Source: Anaerolinea thermophila (GTDB taxonomy: Bacteria; Chloroflexota; Anaerolineae; Anaerolineales; Villigracilaceae). From it: a DNA stretch of 7,359 nt. Shown here one piece after another: positions 4,829 to 7,359 of this stretch. Position numbers and translations under genes: made by a program. Numbering within the stretch: position 1 is the first letter of the stretch; each line of letters opens with the position of its first letter. Under the pieces are notes generated by a model. That model had not been told where the DNA came from. It searched no databases and saw nothing but the letters and a program-made list of their open reading frames with translations. The stretch is from NCBI GenBank assembly GCA_022729775.1, contig DZBA01000165.1:1-7359 (forward strand), written 5' to 3'.

Positions 4829-5671
4829 TTACGCCTTCGCCTGCTTCACGACATAATCCACCATCAGCGCGGGGATGTTAACGCCCGTGGTGGTAATGCT
4901 GTTGCGGAATTCCATCGTGTGGTTGACTTCGTTCACGGTGAATCCGTTTTCGGTTTCAAACACGTCAATCGCGAGCAATCCGCCGCCGATGGCTTTCGCA
5001 GTGCGATGGCAGATTTCGGTGAGTTCAGGCGTAAGCGGACAATTCGAAGCGACGCCGCCGCGCGCGGTGTTGGTAATCCAACTTTCGGATGTGCGATAAA
5101 TCGCCGCGATAGGTTCGTCGCCCACCACAAATGCGCGGATGTCGCGTCCAGGTTTGTTGATGTATTCCTGAATGTAAAACACCTGATGATTCACGCCGAG
5201 CGTGGATTTGTGCTCAATCAACGATTCCGCCGCGTGACGGCTGTCCACTTTGGCGAGCAGGCGTCCCCACGAACCGACGACGGGCTTCAACACGCAGGGA
5301 TAGCCCATCGCGTCCACTGCTTTGAGCGCGGATTCTTCATCGAATGCCATATACACGCGCGGGGTCGCAATTCCGTTTTGGACGAGCAGTTGACTCGTCA
5401 CATATTTATCGCCGCAGCGCTCGGCAACATCCGCCGAGTTGACCACCTTCACGCCGTTGGCTTCGTAAATCTTCGAGATGTACACGCCGCGCGAATAGGA
5501 TACCGAACGCTCAAAAAGCACGTCCACAGATTCCGCGATGGATGAAATATCGAAGAAGTGACCGTCGTCCTTAATGCGGACAACTTCCACGTCCGCGTGT
5601 TTTTCCAATTCGTCGAGCAGATATTTTTCTTCCGCGCGCAGGCGGGTGTATAAAAAACCGATTTTTGTCAT
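4829..5671 (-). CDS. lysX: Alpha-aminoadipate-LysW ligase LysX
   Basis: A 280-residue ATP-grasp ligase, the same length as Thermus LysX as I recall it. It links alpha-aminoadipate to the C-terminal Glu of LysW, protecting the amino group at the first dedicated step of the AAA lysine route. Motifs are GDKYVTS (87-93), KPVVGSWGR (129-137), FYIQEY (165-170), PGRDIRAFVVG (174-184), WITNTARGG (198-206) and NEVNHTMEFRNS (247-258). The segment from NEVNHTMEF through TTGVNIP closely resembles Thermus LysX, and the gene follows homoaconitase- and homoisocitrate-type genes, so aminoadipate is the likely substrate. The ORF stays open to 5743 through a repeat array. ATG at 5671 is preferred because AAAGGAG lies at 5677-5683 and the product then starts at the conserved MTKIGFLYTRLR. 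A second copy lies at 942-70. Confidence 0.88.
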   Translation of the reverse strand: MTKIGFLYTRLRAEEKYLLDELEKHADVEVVRIKDDGHFFDISSIAESVDVLFERSVSYSRGVYISKIYEANGVKVVNSADVAERCGDKYVTSQLLVQNGIATPRVYMAFDEESALKAVDAMGYPCVLKPVVGSWGRLLAKVDSRHAAESLIEHKSTLGVNHQVFYIQEYINKPGRDIRAFVVGDEPIAAIYRTSESWITNTARGGVASNCPLTPELTEICHRTAKAIGGGLLAIDVFETENGFTVNEVNHTMEFRNSITTTGVNIPALMVDYVVKQAKA

Positions 5672-5676
5672 GGGTA

Positions 5677-5683
5677 CTCCTTT
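5677..5683 (-). promoter_or_regulatory. Ribosome binding site that fixes the lysX start
   Basis: AAAGGAG on the minus strand with 5 bases to ATG at 5671. It excludes a 24-codon extension made of translated 8-bp repeat. Confidence 0.8.
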
Positions 5684-5687
5684 GTAG

Positions 5688-5791
5688 GTATACAGGTACA
5701 TAAATAGACAAGTGGACACGTAGACATGTAAACAAGTACACATGTAGGCGCGTATCTACCTGTTTACGTGTCTACTTGTATACCTGTTTAC
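5688..5791. repeat. Array of degenerate 8-bp units in inverted arms (dehydrogenase-lysX gap)
   Basis: Thirteen consecutive 8-base frames fill the gap. Eight on the left follow GTANACAN (starting 5688, 5696, 5704, 5712, 5720, 5728, 5736, 5744). Five on the right follow its reverse complement NTGTNTAC (starting 5752, 5760, 5768, 5776, 5784), with drift near the centre. Folding 5688-5727 on 5752-5791 in register gives about 30 complementary positions of 40, with mismatches mainly at the variable positions 4 and 8. The array stops two bases short of the dehydrogenase stop codon. The right arm shares a 24-base segment with 2678-2701 with one mismatch. Confidence 0.88.
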
Positions 5792-5793
5792 TT

Positions 5794-6789
5794 TTACAAA
5801 CGCGCAATCACTTTTTCAGTTACCTGATTCGTCGTCAACGTCCCGCCCAGATCGGGCGTGGTTTCGTTGTTGGCGATACAGGCTTCAATCGCGGAGCGCA
5901 ACTTTACAGCGTGATTATTTTCGCCGATGTGATCTAACATCATGGCAGTAGCGAGCAGCATGGCAATAGGATTCGCTTTGCCCGTGCCGACCAGCGGCGG
6001 CGCGCTGCCGTGTACTGGCTCGAAGACTGCCGCGTCCGCGCCGATGTTGCCCGATGACGCGATTCCGAGTCCGCCAACGAACATGCAGGCTTCATCGCTC
6101 AAGATGTCGCCAAATAAATTCGTGGTGACAATGATTTCAAATTGCTCTGGCGCGCGGACAAGTTCCATCGCGCAGGTATCCACGAGCATTTCGTTCATTA
6201 TGATGTCAGGATATTCTTTTGCGATTTCCAACGCAACAGTGCGGAAGAGTCCGCAGGTTTGGCGCAGCACATTCGCTTTGTGGACGACATGCACGGATTT
6301 GCGTCCCGTCTGCCGCGCAAGGTCAAACGCTTTGCGGATGATTCGTTCCGAGCCTTTGCGGGTGATGACGCGCTCGGTGATGGCGCGTTCCCCGTCATCT
6401 TCCACGCGCTCTATTCCTGAATAAAGCCCTTCCGTGTTTTCGCGGACGATGACCATATCAATATTCGCGCGCGATGATGAATGTGGAATGGAACGCGTCG
6501 GGCGCAAGTTGGCGTAGAGATCAAGCGCTTGGCGCATACGCACGACGGGTGAAAAATAATTGGGAATGTTGGGCGGCGTGGTCACTGCGCCGAAGAGCGT
6601 CGCGTCCGAATTGCGGATTTGCGCAAGAGTCGAATCAGGCAGCGGCGAACCAGAGCGTTCATATTCGCCGTAGCCAATGCCGCACTCGATAAATTCCCAT
6701 TCAATCGGCAGCGCGGATAACACTTCTTTTGCTGACGCGATGACTTCGGGTCCAATGCCATCGCCAGGGAGGAGGGTGATTTTGTACAT
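5794..6789 (-). CDS. Homoisocitrate / 3-isopropylmalate dehydrogenase-family beta-decarboxylating dehydrogenase
   Basis: A 331-residue member of the isocitrate/isopropylmalate/homoisocitrate dehydrogenase family. These enzymes oxidise and decarboxylate a 2-hydroxy-tricarboxylate or isopropylmalate with NAD(P) and Mg2+. Visible are LLPGDGIGPEV (6-16), the substrate-site LDLYANLRP (89-97), RENTEGLYSG with the catalytic Tyr (116-125), HKANV with the catalytic Lys171, the metal Asp residues 204, 228 and 232 within NLFGDILSDE, and EPVHGSAP (257-264). Two points are odd. Val83 falls where Thermus homoisocitrate dehydrogenase has Arg85. The residues after GSAP are Pro-Leu where NAD-dependent relatives have Asp-Ile. 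ATG at 6789 has GGAGA at 6794-6798. Neighbours (small aconitase subunit before, lysX after) favour homoisocitrate dehydrogenase in lysine synthesis, but leuB cannot be excluded. Confidence 0.85.
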   Translation of the reverse strand: MYKITLLPGDGIGPEVIASAKEVLSALPIEWEFIECGIGYGEYERSGSPLPDSTLAQIRNSDATLFGAVTTPPNIPNYFSPVVRMRQALDLYANLRPTRSIPHSSSRANIDMVIVRENTEGLYSGIERVEDDGERAITERVITRKGSERIIRKAFDLARQTGRKSVHVVHKANVLRQTCGLFRTVALEIAKEYPDIIMNEMLVDTCAMELVRAPEQFEIIVTTNLFGDILSDEACMFVGGLGIASSGNIGADAAVFEPVHGSAPPLVGTGKANPIAMLLATAMMLDHIGENNHAVKLRSAIEACIANNETTPDLGGTLTTNQVTEKVIARL

Positions 6790-6817
6790 TGATTCTCCAT
6801 GCTTTGTGTCCCACATC

Positions 6818-6846
6818 CCACGCACTACGTAACGCGTAGGACGTGG
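6818..6846. repeat. Interrupted hairpin in the gap after the aconitase-family subunit
   Basis: CCACG (6818-6822) pairs with CGTGG (6842-6846), and CTACG (6825-6829) with CGTAG (6835-6839), separated by a two-base internal loop, with a 5-base apical loop. It fills about half of the 61-base gap between the small subunit and the dehydrogenase. No T-run follows. The ACGTGG words resemble those of the inverted repeat at 959-1000. Confidence 0.65.
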
Positions 6847-6850
6847 ATCT

Positions 6851-7348
6851 TTATGCCATCAATTCTTCTATATCATGCTCTTTCAAGAAATTCACAATGC
6901 CGCCCGCGTCGGCGATCTTCAAGACAAAATCAGGCAGGGCGCGCGCTTGGTATTGATGTCCGTTGGTGCGGTTGAAGATTTCGCCCGTGGACAGATTCAC
7001 ATCCACATCGTCACCTTCGGTGATGTCCGCAGCCGCTTCGGGACATTCGAGAATTGGCAAGCCGATGTTAATCGCGTTGCGGAAAAATATCCGCGCGAAG
7101 GATGGCGCGATGATACATTTCGCCTGCGAGCCTTTGATGGCAATCGGCGCATGTTCACGCGACGAACCGCAGCCAAAATTACCTCCGCCAACGATGACGT
7201 CGCCGGGTTTTACGTTTTTTGCATATTCAGGTTTGATTTCACAAAAGACATTCTTCGCCAGTTCCAGCGGGTCAATTGTGATGTTGAAACGTCCGGGGAT
7301 GATTTCATCCGTGTTCAGGTTTTCGCCAAATGTCCAGGCTTTGCTCAT
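6851..7348 (-). CDS. Homoaconitase / 3-isopropylmalate dehydratase-type small subunit
   Basis: A 165-residue swivel-domain protein of the aconitase superfamily, the size of archaeal and Thermus-type small subunits. With a large Fe-S subunit (expected upstream, outside the window) it isomerises homocitrate to homoisocitrate or 2- to 3-isopropylmalate. Family segments are LNTDEIIPGRF (11-21), the active-site loop FGCGSSREHAP (58-68), and SFARIFFRNAINIGLPILEC (83-102). The substrate-determining loop after NTDEIIP reads GRFNITIDP; I cannot assign homocitrate or isopropylmalate from it. The start at 7348 has AAGGAG at 7354-7359 on the window edge. Position ahead of the dehydrogenase and lysX favours a LysU-like role in lysine synthesis; leuD is the alternative. 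Confidence 0.85.
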   Translation of the reverse strand: MSKAWTFGENLNTDEIIPGRFNITIDPLELAKNVFCEIKPEYAKNVKPGDVIVGGGNFGCGSSREHAPIAIKGSQAKCIIAPSFARIFFRNAINIGLPILECPEAAADITEGDDVDVNLSTGEIFNRTNGHQYQARALPDFVLKIADAGGIVNFLKEHDIEELMA

Positions 7349-7353
7349 GGTTG

Positions 7354-7359
7354 CTCCTT
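7354..7359 (-). promoter_or_regulatory. Ribosome binding site of the small subunit gene
   Basis: AAGGAG on the minus strand, five bases before ATG at 7348, at the very edge of the window. It supports this start; anything further upstream is not visible. Confidence 0.75.

Noticed and set aside
4724..5545. Long plus-strand open frame of 273 codons over lysX
   Set aside because: It is antisense to a clear LysX-family gene, its product resembles nothing I know, and GC-rich third positions keep that frame open. The same holds for the other plus-strand frames, for example 1270-1839 and 3202-3828.
5672..5743. N-terminal extension of lysX (24 codons rich in Cys, Tyr, Leu)
   Set aside because: It is translation of the 8-bp repeat array. 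The ribosome binding site and the family N-terminus both point to 5671.
5688..5791. CRISPR array
   Set aside because: The unit is 8 bases with no separate spacers, and the arms are inverted relative to each other. No cas genes are near.

Overview
The window looks like part of an amino-acid biosynthesis locus from a Chloroflexota-type bacterium (Anaerolineae-like). That placement is inferred from the gene set, the GC-rich codon use and the intergenic repeat style; nothing here proves it. Every gene I can support lies on the minus strand, so transcription runs from position 7359 towards 1.

Layout in transcription order: (1) a lysine (alpha-aminoadipate, AAA) type block with an aconitase-family small subunit (7348-6851), a homoisocitrate/isopropylmalate dehydrogenase-family enzyme (6789-5794) and a LysX-family ATP-grasp ligase (5671-4829). 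(2) A HicA/HicB toxin-antitoxin pair (4724-4243). (3) A promoter, a short leader ORF and an intrinsic terminator (4218-4021). (4) An arginine block with argG (3978-2707), argH (2607-1228), the 56-residue carrier protein gene lysW (1181-1011), a second LysX-family ligase that may be ArgX (942-70), and the first 14 codons of an ArgC/LysY reductase (41-1, cut by the window edge).

Together the genes suggest an organism that makes both lysine and arginine on the LysW amino-group carrier protein. One ligase would load alpha-aminoadipate and the other glutamate. The LysY/ArgC reductase would act on the phosphorylated LysW-bound intermediate, and ArgG and ArgH would turn citrulline into arginine. The kinase, aminotransferase and deacylase of the route are not in the window.

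The most interesting non-coding region is the argG leader. A good promoter fires almost directly onto the ATG of a 27-codon ORF with clustered Arg codons. The ORF is followed by a strong intrinsic terminator and a consistent alternative (antiterminator) pairing. This reads as arginine-responsive transcription attenuation from a near-leaderless transcript. In addition, almost every gene junction carries its own palindromic element, including two arrays of a degenerate 8-bp unit arranged as inverted arms. No gene-free stretch exceeds 300 bases; the longest, 3979-4242, is this argG leader.
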